A DNA stretch of 48,736 bases from Candidatus Competibacteraceae bacterium (GTDB taxonomy: Bacteria > Pseudomonadota > Gammaproteobacteria > Competibacterales > Competibacteraceae). The DNA lies in NCBI GenBank assembly GCA_016790045.1, contig JAEUPW010000176.1, forward strand, positions 1 to 48,736, in the 5' to 3' direction. Under the pieces are notes generated by a model, which was given only the letters and a program-made list of their open reading frames with translations, did not search any database and had not been told where the DNA came from. Positions 16,701 through 25,053 of this stretch are shown piece after piece; position 1 is the first letter of the stretch; every line of letters starts with the position of its first letter. The position numbers and the translations under genes were made by a program.

Positions 16701-17435
16701 CTGGCCCGCAGCGCGATTCAATGGAGCGGCGCGGGACCGCCCGGCGCGGGGACCGCGACCGTCCCGGCCAACACCATCCAGTGGGCCGGCCAGAGCGCCA
16801 ACCCCGGCGTGAGCCGCTCCGTGCAAGGGCCTCCCGACGCCAGCCTGGCGGCGTTCGGCCGCTTCTTCGGGCCCAACGGCCTGCTCGACAGCTTTTTCAA
16901 ACAGCACCTGCAAGCCCACGTCGACACCTCGCAAGGCGCCTGGCGCTGGCGCGGGCCAACCGGGCCGGAGCAGACGATTTCCCCGGAGGCCCTGCAACTG
17001 TTCCAGCGCGCCGCCGCCGTGCGCGCCAGCCTGTTCGGCGGCGGCCAAGCGCCGGCGGTGCGCTTTCAACTGACCCCGCTGGAACTGAGCGGCGATATCA
17101 GCCAGGCGGTGATCGGCCTGGACGGTCAGACGCTGGCGTATTCCGCCGGCCAAAGCGCGCGGGCGGCCGACTTGCTATGGACCGGCGCGTCCGGGCAAGC
17201 GCGGCTCCAGTTTTCGACGGCGGGCGGCGGCAACCCGCTGCAATACAGCGAAACCGGCCCCTGGGCGTGGTTCAAACTGCTCGATCAGGCGCAGATGCAA
17301 CCGTTCGGCGAGGGCCAGTTTCGGGTGGCGTTTCAACTGGGCGGGCGGCAGGCGGTGTACGAGCTGCGCACCGGCGGCGGCAACCCGTTCCGGCTGCGGG
17401 AATTGGAAAAATTTCAGTGTCCCGAGCAGCTATAA
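13707..17435 (+). CDS. tssM: TssM/IcmF, T6SS inner-membrane NTPase-fold protein
   Basis: This 1242-residue IcmF/VasK family protein has two N-terminal membrane helices (about residues 10-32 and 46-66). A cytoplasmic NTPase domain follows with an intact Walker A, GPPGSGKTT (158-166), then a third helix near 467-492 and a long periplasmic region. That region ends in the TssM C-terminal beta domain (GPWAWFKLLDQAQM, YELRTGGGNPFRLREL). With TssL it forms the trans-envelope complex. TssM normally docks to the TssJ lipoprotein, which is not encoded here. It starts 9 nt after tssL. A long open frame on the opposite strand is only a codon-bias shadow. Confidence 0.96.
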   Translation: MKKILSVLKNPWLIGLTGFAAVVALIWYLGPLISVAGASPFATDLGRIVTIVVFGGSMAIYKVIYYIQTLRSNRDMLADLAGQVGRAGDAAGAADGGGAAREEEQKKKKEQDAASAEEISTLKRGLDDALGVLKKTKLGGKAGRGQYLYQLPWYIIIGPPGSGKTTALINSGLRFPLGAGKVRGVGGTRNCDWWFTDEAVLLDTAGRYTTQDSHEEVDRAAWRGFLDLLKKHRRRRPINGAFVAISLADLMQQREDEREAQAQAIKQRVQELHEHFGIRFPIYVLFTKADLIAGFVEFFADLGKEERDQVWGLTLPMDDPADSEGVIQRFNAEFELLEQRLNDRLVERLQAERDPQRRDLIYTFPQQFGSLRATAERFLKDVFRPSRFEERVLLRGVYFTSGTQEGTPIDRLMSALANTFGLRRQTLGTFSGKGRSYFITRLLREVIFPEAELAGTNLRFERWRAWIQRGAYAAALLITVTAAGLWLTSYARNELYVRAVEKQRAEVVNQLAALSPDQSDPAAALPLLDAARAIPGGYDDRNAGKPWLMGFGLYQGDKLGGEAQAIYRRLLGQVFLPRIILRMEERLRQSAGNPTALYDTLKVYLMMDDAERFDAKTVKGWLEQEWQTHLPRTVDRQQRDRLIGHLDALLEQAPLKSPIALDAALIQNSRVFLNQMPLAQRVYERLKQRQRAAGNPPDLGLTVAAGPDTPRVFARRSGQPLSEGVSGLYTYNGYYQFFQQESPKLVDHLADESWILGPSAQISDRPAERQQIADTLCRLYLSDYQKLWQDLLADIKIKDFESSDAALEILQVLSGPTSPLQALFKTVARETALDRPPPAPPAEPPPDKSLTEKIAGIINQPEAAAPAKPLNCGVEPRLLGLNSQYGREIGGPDGAIPPLDKTLSALNELYGHMNAIGRARESSPDGAVAPNLKEQFTAVANQLQVEAARKPPPFNTLLAKLALDSIESVRSLRDRLNAHWKAAQIAAFFQDNLNGRYPLARSAIQWSGAGPPGAGTATVPANTIQWAGQSANPGVSRSVQGPPDASLAAFGRFFGPNGLLDSFFKQHLQAHVDTSQGAWRWRGPTGPEQTISPEALQLFQRAAAVRASLFGGGQAPAVRFQLTPLELSGDISQAVIGLDGQTLAYSAGQSARAADLLWTGASGQARLQFSTAGGGNPLQYSETGPWAWFKLLDQAQMQPFGEGQFRVAFQLGGRQAVYELRTGGGNPFRLRELEKFQCPEQL

Positions 17436-17483
17436 TGCTTAATTCCAGCCTCGGTCAATGAGTCGCAGGGCACAGGCCAGTTT

Positions 17484-18272
17484 ATGTTTGGAAGCACCTC
17501 GACCCCGGAACCCGCCATCCGGCCCCTCGCCGGCTTCTTCGGCAAATTGCCCGGCCGGGGCGATTTCATCGGCCGCCATTTGCCGAAATCGTTTCTCGAT
17601 CCCTGGGACGCCTGGCTGCAAGAGGGCATCGCCCGCAGCCGAGCGCAATTGGGCGGCGGCTGGCGCGAATGTTATTGCACCAGCCCAATCTGGCGGTTCG
17701 CGCTCGGCGCGGGGCTGTGCGGGCCGAGCGCTTACGCCGGCGTCCTGATGCCCAGCGTCGACCGGGTGGGCCGCTACTATCCCCTGGCCATCGCCGTTCC
17801 CCTGGCGCTTGACCCGCCTTTGTTCGCGCTGCTCGCGACCGCCGGCGACTGGTTCCGGCAGGCCGAACAACTGGCGCTGTTCGGTCTCGATCTCGACCGT
17901 CTGGACCTGGACGATTTCAGCCGCAAGGTGGAAGCGCTGGGCGCGCCTTCGGCCTCGCCCCGCCCGGCGGCGGACGCGGCGGCCGGCGCGTTCTGGTATT
18001 GTCCGCTTCCGGCCGCCTCCGGCGCGGCTTCGATCGCGCCGGCGCTGGCCGATGCGCTATTGCCGCGGTCGTTTCCTCAGATCAGCCTGTGGTGGACCGA
18101 AGGTTCCGAGCGGATCGCCCCCTGTCTGCTGATCTGCGATGGCTTGCCGCCGGTTTCCGGTTTCGTGGCGCTGCTGGCCGGCGCATGGAACCAATGGGGC
18201 TGGCGCGAACAACGGTTCGCCGACACCGCTTTCCCCGAGGGGAAGCTATCCGCCGAGGAGAATCGAGCATGA
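17484..18272 (+). CDS. tagF: TagF/ImpM, T6SS post-translational repressor
   Basis: This 262-residue TagF/ImpM protein has the typical start GFFGKLPGRGDFIGRHLP and the later APSVDR-like segment LMPSVDRVGRYYPLAIAVP. TagF holds H1-type systems off by a threonine-phosphorylation-independent route that acts on Fha. Its stop overlaps the pppA start (ATGA), so the two are translationally coupled. In some genomes TagF and PppA are fused into one protein, which fits this arrangement. Confidence 0.93.
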   Translation: MFGSTSTPEPAIRPLAGFFGKLPGRGDFIGRHLPKSFLDPWDAWLQEGIARSRAQLGGGWRECYCTSPIWRFALGAGLCGPSAYAGVLMPSVDRVGRYYPLAIAVPLALDPPLFALLATAGDWFRQAEQLALFGLDLDRLDLDDFSRKVEALGAPSASPRPAADAAAGAFWYCPLPAASGAASIAPALADALLPRSFPQISLWWTEGSERIAPCLLICDGLPPVSGFVALLAGAWNQWGWREQRFADTAFPEGKLSAEENRA

Positions 18273-19084
18273 CTGTCAACAAAGCCTTCCAATGGTCGTC
18301 CGCCGGTCGCAGTCATGTCGGCATGGTCCGTTCGATCAACGAGGACGCCTGCCTGGTTCTGCCCGAGGTCGGCCTTTGGGCGGTGGCCGATGGCATGGGC
18401 GGCCACGAGGCCGGCGATATCGCCAGCCAGATGATCGTCGACACCTTGCAGCAGATTCCGCCGCCGGCGGACTGGGAAAGTTTTCTCGGTTCGGTGCGAG
18501 AGGGGCTCAAGCGGGTCAACCGGCGCTTGCGCGAGGAATCGGCCCAGCGCTACCACCATCGCACCATCGGCAGCACGGTTGTGGTGCTGCTGTTGCACGG
18601 CGCGCAATGCGCGTGTTTGTGGGCGGGCGACAGCCGCATTTACCGGATGCAAGACGGCCAGTTGCAACAGTTGACGCGCGATCACAGCCACGTCCAGGAG
18701 CTGGTCGATCAAGGGCTTATCGCCTTCGAGGACGCGCAGCGCCACCCGCTGGCCAACGTGATCACCCGCGCGGTCGGCTCGGCGGACGATTTGCCGATCG
18801 ACGAGGCGATCTATCCGCTGCAAGCCGGAGACATGTTCCTGCTCTGCAGCGACGGGCTGAACAAAACCGTGAGCGACGAGGAAATCGCCCGCCTGCTGGC
18901 GCACAGCAACCACAACAGCCAGGAAGCGGTCAAGGCGTTCATCCACTTGGCCCTGATGCGGGACGCCAGCGATAACGTCACCACCGTGGTGGTGAACGTC
19001 ACCCAAAACGGCGGCGCCCGCGCCCCGGCGCCAACCGGCGAAAGCCTGGACAATCAGATTCCGCCGGACTGGTATTTGCAGTGA
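18269..19084 (+). CDS. pppA: PppA, PP2C-type Ser/Thr phosphatase of the T6SS
   Basis: This 271-residue PP2C/PPM phosphatase carries the metal-binding motifs VRSINEDACLV and VADGMGGHEAG, then LWAGDSRIYRM, LLCSDGLNK and the late ASDNVTTVVV with its metal-ligand Asp-Asn. It should remove phosphate from TagH/Fha. The start at 18269 has GAGGAG 8 nt upstream and overlaps tagF by 4 bp; the frame is open further upstream only as a shadow of tagF. The kinase PpkA, its normal antagonist, is not found downstream, where convergent sulfur genes follow after 25 bp. Confidence 0.93.
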   Translation: MTVNKAFQWSSAGRSHVGMVRSINEDACLVLPEVGLWAVADGMGGHEAGDIASQMIVDTLQQIPPPADWESFLGSVREGLKRVNRRLREESAQRYHHRTIGSTVVVLLLHGAQCACLWAGDSRIYRMQDGQLQQLTRDHSHVQELVDQGLIAFEDAQRHPLANVITRAVGSADDLPIDEAIYPLQAGDMFLLCSDGLNKTVSDEEIARLLAHSNHNSQEAVKAFIHLALMRDASDNVTTVVVNVTQNGGARAPAPTGESLDNQIPPDWYLQ

Positions 19085-19109
19085 CGCTTTGGCGGGCGGG
19101 CTGACCCGC

Positions 19110-19578
19110 TCAGCGCAAGCGCCGGTACAGCGGTTGCGGCTGATCCACCGCCGGCTGGTAGCTCTCGCTAAAGTCATCGAAAGCGGTCAAAGCGTCTTCC
19201 AGACTGCGATCCGCCCGCAGCTCGAACGCATCGAAACCGCTGCGCGCCATGAAGAACAACTGGTCGCGCAACACGTCGCCCACCGCCCGGATTTCGCCCC
19301 GATACCGCCACCGCTCCCGCAGCAACCGCGCCTGAGAATAGGCGCGCCCGTCGGCGAACTTGGGAAACTCCAGCGCCACGACGGCGAGCTTCGGCAAATC
19401 CCCGGCCAGTTCGGCCACATCGGCGGTGTTCGGCAGGCGGACGCCCATCGGCTCCTCGCGCGCCGCCAGCGTCTCCCGCTCCCGTTTCCAGCGCGCCAGC
19501 GACACGATCGCGGGGCCGGCCGGCAGCTCGGCGTCGTCGGCGAGGTGTTGCCAGCTATCCTCGACGATCCGCCGGTTC

Positions 19579-19595
<17 letters not shown>
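19110..19595 (-). CDS. DUF934 family protein, sulfite-reductase partner
   Basis: This 161-residue DUF934 protein has the conserved segments DLPKLAVVALEFPKFADGRAYSQARLLRERW and GEIRAVGDVLRDQLFFMARSGFDAFELR. Genes of this family regularly follow cysI-type reductases and are called probable sulfite-reduction oxidoreductases, but the biochemical role is not established. The start at 19595 (MRSVIKNRRIVEDSW) overlaps the reductase end by 17 bp, indicating coupling. It converges on pppA. Confidence 0.85.
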
Positions 19596-21279
<1,684 letters not shown>

Positions 21280-21538
21280 CGCGCTGAGCCCCCGCCTGGA
21301 AATCCGCCGATCCCGCGCGGGCCAAAGCCCGTCCGGGTCTGTGGGAGGCGAAACCTTAACATCGCCCTATATGCGAAGAAAGCATTTTTTAACCATAAAT
21401 TTATACCCATTATTTATAAACGGCACCGGCCTGCCCGCGACGGTCCGCCTCGCGCGGCCAAGGCGCGTCGCCGACCACTATTTGCCGCGATTATGAATTA
21501 AGCTTTGAGCAATCTCAGCCAGCAGGGGAAATCACACC
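21280..21538. promoter_or_regulatory. AT-rich divergent region between cysI and pfk
   Basis: This gap contains an AT-rich core unlike its surroundings at about 21380-21420. It includes the palindromes ATAAATTTAT (21395-21404) and TTTATAAA (21413-21420). A promoter for one or both genes is likely here, but I cannot fix -35/-10 pairs or a CysB site with confidence. AGGGGA at 21524-21529 is the ribosome-binding site of pfk, 9 nt before its ATG. Confidence 0.4.
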
Positions 21539-23824
21539 ATGGAGAGTTTCGCGCAAAAAAGGATCGGCGTGCTGACCAGCGGCGGCGACGCTCAGGGCAT
21601 GAACGCGGCGGTGCGAGCCGTCGTCCGCACCGCCCTTCACTTTGGGGCGGGCGTGTACGCGGTCTACGAAGGTTATCGGGGCATGGTGGAAGGCGGCGAC
21701 CGCATCCGGCCGCTGTCCTGGGACGATGTCGGCAGCATCCTCCATCGCGGCGGCACCGTCATCGGCACCGCCCGCAGCGCCGAATTCCGCGAGCGCGTCG
21801 GACGCCTGCGCGCCGCCCGCAACCTGCTCCAGCACGGCATCGACCGCCTGGTGGTCATCGGCGGCGACGGCAGTCTGACCGGGGCCGATATTTTCCGGCG
21901 GGAATGGCCGGACTTGCTGGCGGAACTGGCGCGCGAGGGCGAAATCGACCCGGCGACCGCCCAAGCGCATCCCGCCTTGATGATCGCCGGTCTGGTCGGC
22001 TCCATCGACAACGACATGGTCGGCACCGACATGACCATCGGCGCCGATTCCGCCCTGCTGCGCATCGTCGAGGCCATCGACGCCATCACCAGCACCGCCG
22101 CCAGCCACCAGCGCAGTTTCGTGGTGGAAGTCATGGGCCGGCACTGCGGCTATCTGGCGCTGATGAGCGCCATCGCCGGCGGCACCGACTACGTGCTGAT
22201 CCCCGAAAGCCCGCCGCCCGAAGGCTGGGAAAGCCAGATGTGCGAGCTGCTGCGCCACGGGCGCGCGTCCGGCCGCCGCGACAGCATCGTCGTCATCGCC
22301 GAGGGAGCCACCGACCAGGCGGGCAAACCGATCAGCGCCGATTACGTGCGCCAGGTGCTGGAAGACCGATTGGGCGAGGACACGCGGGTGACGATTCTCG
22401 GCCACGTCCAGCGCGGCGGCACGCCCAGCGCCTTCGACCGCTGGATGAGCACGCTGCTCGGCTACGCCGCCGTCGAGGAAGTGCTCTCGGCCACGGCGGA
22501 CAGCGAGCCGCAGATGATCGGCATCCGCTACAACCGGATCGACCGCGCGCCGCTGATGGAATGCGTCCAGAAAACCCACAGCGTCGCCCAGAAAATCGCC
22601 GCCAAAGACTACGGCGGCGCGATGGCGCTGCGGGGCGGCAGCTTCACCGAAATGTTTCAAGTGTTCAAACGCATGGCGGAGTCCATGCCGAGCGTCACGC
22701 CCGCCCAGCCCCGGCGTCTGGCGATCATCCACTCCGGCGGGCTCGCGCCGGGGATGAACCCGGCGGTGCGCGCCGCCGTGCGCTTGGGCCTGGATCGCGG
22801 CCATGTCCTGCTCGGCGTGCGCGGCGGTTTCCAGGGTTTGATCGACGGCCGGATCGAAGAGTTGAAGTGGGGCGACGTCGAAGGCTGGGCTTCCATGGGC
22901 GGCGCCGAATTGGGCACCAACCGGCAAATTCCGACCCTCGAACAATTTTATGCGGTCGGCCGGGCGCTGGAGACCCAGCGCATCGACGGGCTGCTGGTGA
23001 TCGGCGGCTGGGCGGCCTACAAGGCGATTTACGAGCTTTATCGCGAGCGCGAGCGCTATCCCGCCTTCAAGATTCCCATGATCTGCCTGCCGACCAGCAT
23101 CGACAACAATCTGCCCGGCTCGGAGTTGAGCGTCGGCGCGGACACCGCGCTCAACGTGATCGTCGAGGCGCTCGACCGGATCAAGCAGTCGGCCACGGCT
23201 TCGCGGCGCTGCTTCGTGGTCGAGACCATGGGCCGCTTCTGCGGCTATCTGGCGCTGATGAGCGGTCTGGCGGGCGGGGCCGAGCGGGTCTACCTGCACG
23301 AAGAAGGCGTGACGCTCAAGGATTTGCAGGCGGACGTGGAAAGCATGATCGAAAGCTTTCGCGGCGGCCGGCGGCTTTATCTGGCCATCCGCAGCGAGCG
23401 CGCCAACCCCCACTACACCATCGATTTTTTAAGCCGGCTGTTCGAGGAAGAAAGCCACGACTGCTTCGACGTGCGCCAAGTGAGCCTGGGGCACATCCAG
23501 CAAGGCGGCAACCCATCCCCGTTCGACCGCGTTCTGGCGACCCGGCTGGCCACGCGCTGCATCGATTATCTGACGCACGAGCTGGAGAAACAATCGGCGG
23601 AAAGCGCGTTCATCGGCTTGGCCGAAGGAAAAGTCACGATTTTTCCGCTCAAGCAGATGGCGGACATGGTCGATTGGACGTACCGGCGGCCCAAGGAGCA
23701 ATGGTGGTTGGGCCTGCGCCCGATGGTGCGGACCATGGCGCGGCTGTCCGTCGAAGTCGAAAAGGAAGGGGCCGAACGATTATGCGGCAAACCGATCCTT
23801 CCCGACACCTCAAAGGCGGGATGA
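21539..23824 (+). CDS. pfkA: Eukaryotic-type tandem-domain 6-phosphofructokinase
   Basis: This 761-residue protein has two PfkA domains in one chain, about twice the usual bacterial size (about 320), as in animal and fungal PFK. It would phosphorylate fructose 6-phosphate in glycolysis. The N-half keeps the catalytic set: TSGGDAQGMNAAVR (13-26), GGDGS (108-112), SIDND with catalytic Asp157 (155-159), and MGRHCGY. The C-half has lost parts: GGDGS is GGWAA (489-493) and SIDND is SIDNN (520-524), while sugar-binding MGRFCGY remains. The halves thus look divided into catalytic and regulatory, as in mammals. An intact frame and a good RBS argue for a working gene. Confidence 0.93.
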   Translation: MESFAQKRIGVLTSGGDAQGMNAAVRAVVRTALHFGAGVYAVYEGYRGMVEGGDRIRPLSWDDVGSILHRGGTVIGTARSAEFRERVGRLRAARNLLQHGIDRLVVIGGDGSLTGADIFRREWPDLLAELAREGEIDPATAQAHPALMIAGLVGSIDNDMVGTDMTIGADSALLRIVEAIDAITSTAASHQRSFVVEVMGRHCGYLALMSAIAGGTDYVLIPESPPPEGWESQMCELLRHGRASGRRDSIVVIAEGATDQAGKPISADYVRQVLEDRLGEDTRVTILGHVQRGGTPSAFDRWMSTLLGYAAVEEVLSATADSEPQMIGIRYNRIDRAPLMECVQKTHSVAQKIAAKDYGGAMALRGGSFTEMFQVFKRMAESMPSVTPAQPRRLAIIHSGGLAPGMNPAVRAAVRLGLDRGHVLLGVRGGFQGLIDGRIEELKWGDVEGWASMGGAELGTNRQIPTLEQFYAVGRALETQRIDGLLVIGGWAAYKAIYELYRERERYPAFKIPMICLPTSIDNNLPGSELSVGADTALNVIVEALDRIKQSATASRRCFVVETMGRFCGYLALMSGLAGGAERVYLHEEGVTLKDLQADVESMIESFRGGRRLYLAIRSERANPHYTIDFLSRLFEEESHDCFDVRQVSLGHIQQGGNPSPFDRVLATRLATRCIDYLTHELEKQSAESAFIGLAEGKVTIFPLKQMADMVDWTYRRPKEQWWLGLRPMVRTMARLSVEVEKEGAERLCGKPILPDTSKAG

Positions 23825-23896
23825 GTTCAGGCCAAGAGGCTTCGGGCTTCAAACCGCGTCGCGCCGCAGGAGAGCCCGCGCCGCAGGAGAGCGGAG

Positions 23897-24115
23897 TCTT
23901 CCAAGCCAAAGTCCAACCCAACGGCGTCGAGCGGCATCGAATGGGTCGAGTTCGCGACGCGCGGCCCGGCCGGATTCGGCGCCGTTCTCGGCCAATTGGG
24001 CTCGCGCGCCAACGTCCCCACCCGCCGCCTTGCGGCCGAGGCGTCGGCCCGGCGGCTCGCGCCTTCACCGTCGCGTCACCCGCTCGCGCCCGCCGCCAGC
24101 GCTCGCCGGCGCGGG
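23897..24115 (+). pseudogene. Degraded remnant of a 4-hydroxyphenylpyruvate-dioxygenase-like (VOC) gene
   Basis: In the frame through 23930-24001 the DNA reads SGIEWVEFATRGPAGFGAVLGQLG, which resembles the N-terminus of HPPD-like VOC proteins. Further on, in another frame, GPAARAFTV (24046-24072) resembles a later HPPD segment, followed after a shift by RVTRSRP. The roughly 45 residues expected between them are mostly gone, so this looks deleted and frameshifted. The first segment is persuasive and the later ones are weak. The neighbour is a type I dehydroquinate dehydratase; HPPD-like domains also occur in QuiC-type dehydroshikimate dehydratases. Confidence 0.4.
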
Positions 24116-24116
24116 C

Positions 24117-24899
24117 TCATCGACCTTCTAGAGCCTCCTTTAAAATCGCGACCACGGCATTCAATTGCTCGATAGGAATTTGTCCTGGCGCAGAGCTTTT
24201 CTCGCCCACCGCAAAGCTGACCGACGAGCCGAACATCCAGCCAAACAGGCGGCTCAATGAGCCATAAGCGCCCATCGACATGCTGATGATCGGCAGCGCG
24301 ATCGTGGCGCGCGCCGTCAGCGTGGCGTCGAGCAAGGTCAGCACATCGCGCAATTGCTTCGGCATCACCGCGATTTTGGCGACATCCGCCCCCGCTTGTT
24401 CCATCGCCGCAAACTTGGCCACCAGGGTGGCGGCGTCGGGCGTTTCCTGGAAATTGTGATAGGACGCGATCAGCCGGCAGCCGGTCTCTTTGGCCAACGC
24501 GACCGCTTGGCGGAAATAGCGCTGCCCGACGCTCAATTCATAATCGAACAAGTCCGCGTAGCCCGCCTCGCAGACGGCGGCATATCGCTTGAAGACCTGA
24601 TCTTCGTCCAGCGAGATCGGGTTGCCGCCCTCGCGGATCGAGCGCCGGGTAAAAATGATCGGGATAGCATCCGCCTGTTGCCGGAGCGTTCGACCCAAAG
24701 CGACCACCCGCCCGATATCGGCGATGCCGGAAAAAAAATCGACCCGCCATTCGAGCAAATCCGGCCGTTTGGGCAGAATCGCCGCCAGTTCGCGCGCGAT
24801 GGCGTCTTCGGTCGCGCCGACCAGCGGCGCGCAGATCAGCGGCTCCCGCTCCGCCGCGAGTATCTTGTTGTTCAGGATGATCGGTCTCGAAAACGCCAT
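24117..24899 (-). CDS. aroD: Type I 3-dehydroquinate dehydratase
   Basis: This 260-residue TIM-barrel enzyme dehydrates 3-dehydroquinate to 3-dehydroshikimate through a Schiff base. Family residues are present: EWR (50-52), the catalytic His148 in SYHNFQ and the Schiff-base Lys175 in DVAKIAVMP. The C-terminal SMGAYGSLSRLFGW and APGQIPIEQL are conserved. AAGGAG precedes the ATG. The length matches AroD (about 250). It stands alone, so a biosynthetic or a catabolic (quinate) role cannot be told apart. Confidence 0.93.
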   Translation of the reverse strand: MAFSRPIILNNKILAAEREPLICAPLVGATEDAIARELAAILPKRPDLLEWRVDFFSGIADIGRVVALGRTLRQQADAIPIIFTRRSIREGGNPISLDEDQVFKRYAAVCEAGYADLFDYELSVGQRYFRQAVALAKETGCRLIASYHNFQETPDAATLVAKFAAMEQAGADVAKIAVMPKQLRDVLTLLDATLTARATIALPIISMSMGAYGSLSRLFGWMFGSSVSFAVGEKSSAPGQIPIEQLNAVVAILKEALEGR

Positions 24900-25053
24900 G
24901 ATGGCTCCTTGACTACGCTTGAGATTGTTTTATTTGATAAAATTTAGTGAGTGGCGCGAAATGCGACCCGATTCGCGAGCAGCTTCATCGACTGTTATCC
25001 CCACGTTTGGCCGGCCGCTTCCCCTCGCCAGCCGCTCTCCGAAGGATCATGAC

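Noticed and set aside
12513..17153. A 1546-codon open frame antisense to tssM
   Set aside because: It mirrors the third-position GC bias of tssM, has a low-complexity composition, and shows no recognisable domain; tssM on the other strand is unambiguous.
21505..24267. A 920-codon open frame overlapping pfk in another frame
   Set aside because: It is an Arg/Pro/His-rich shadow of the PFK gene; the PFK frame has all the conserved motifs.
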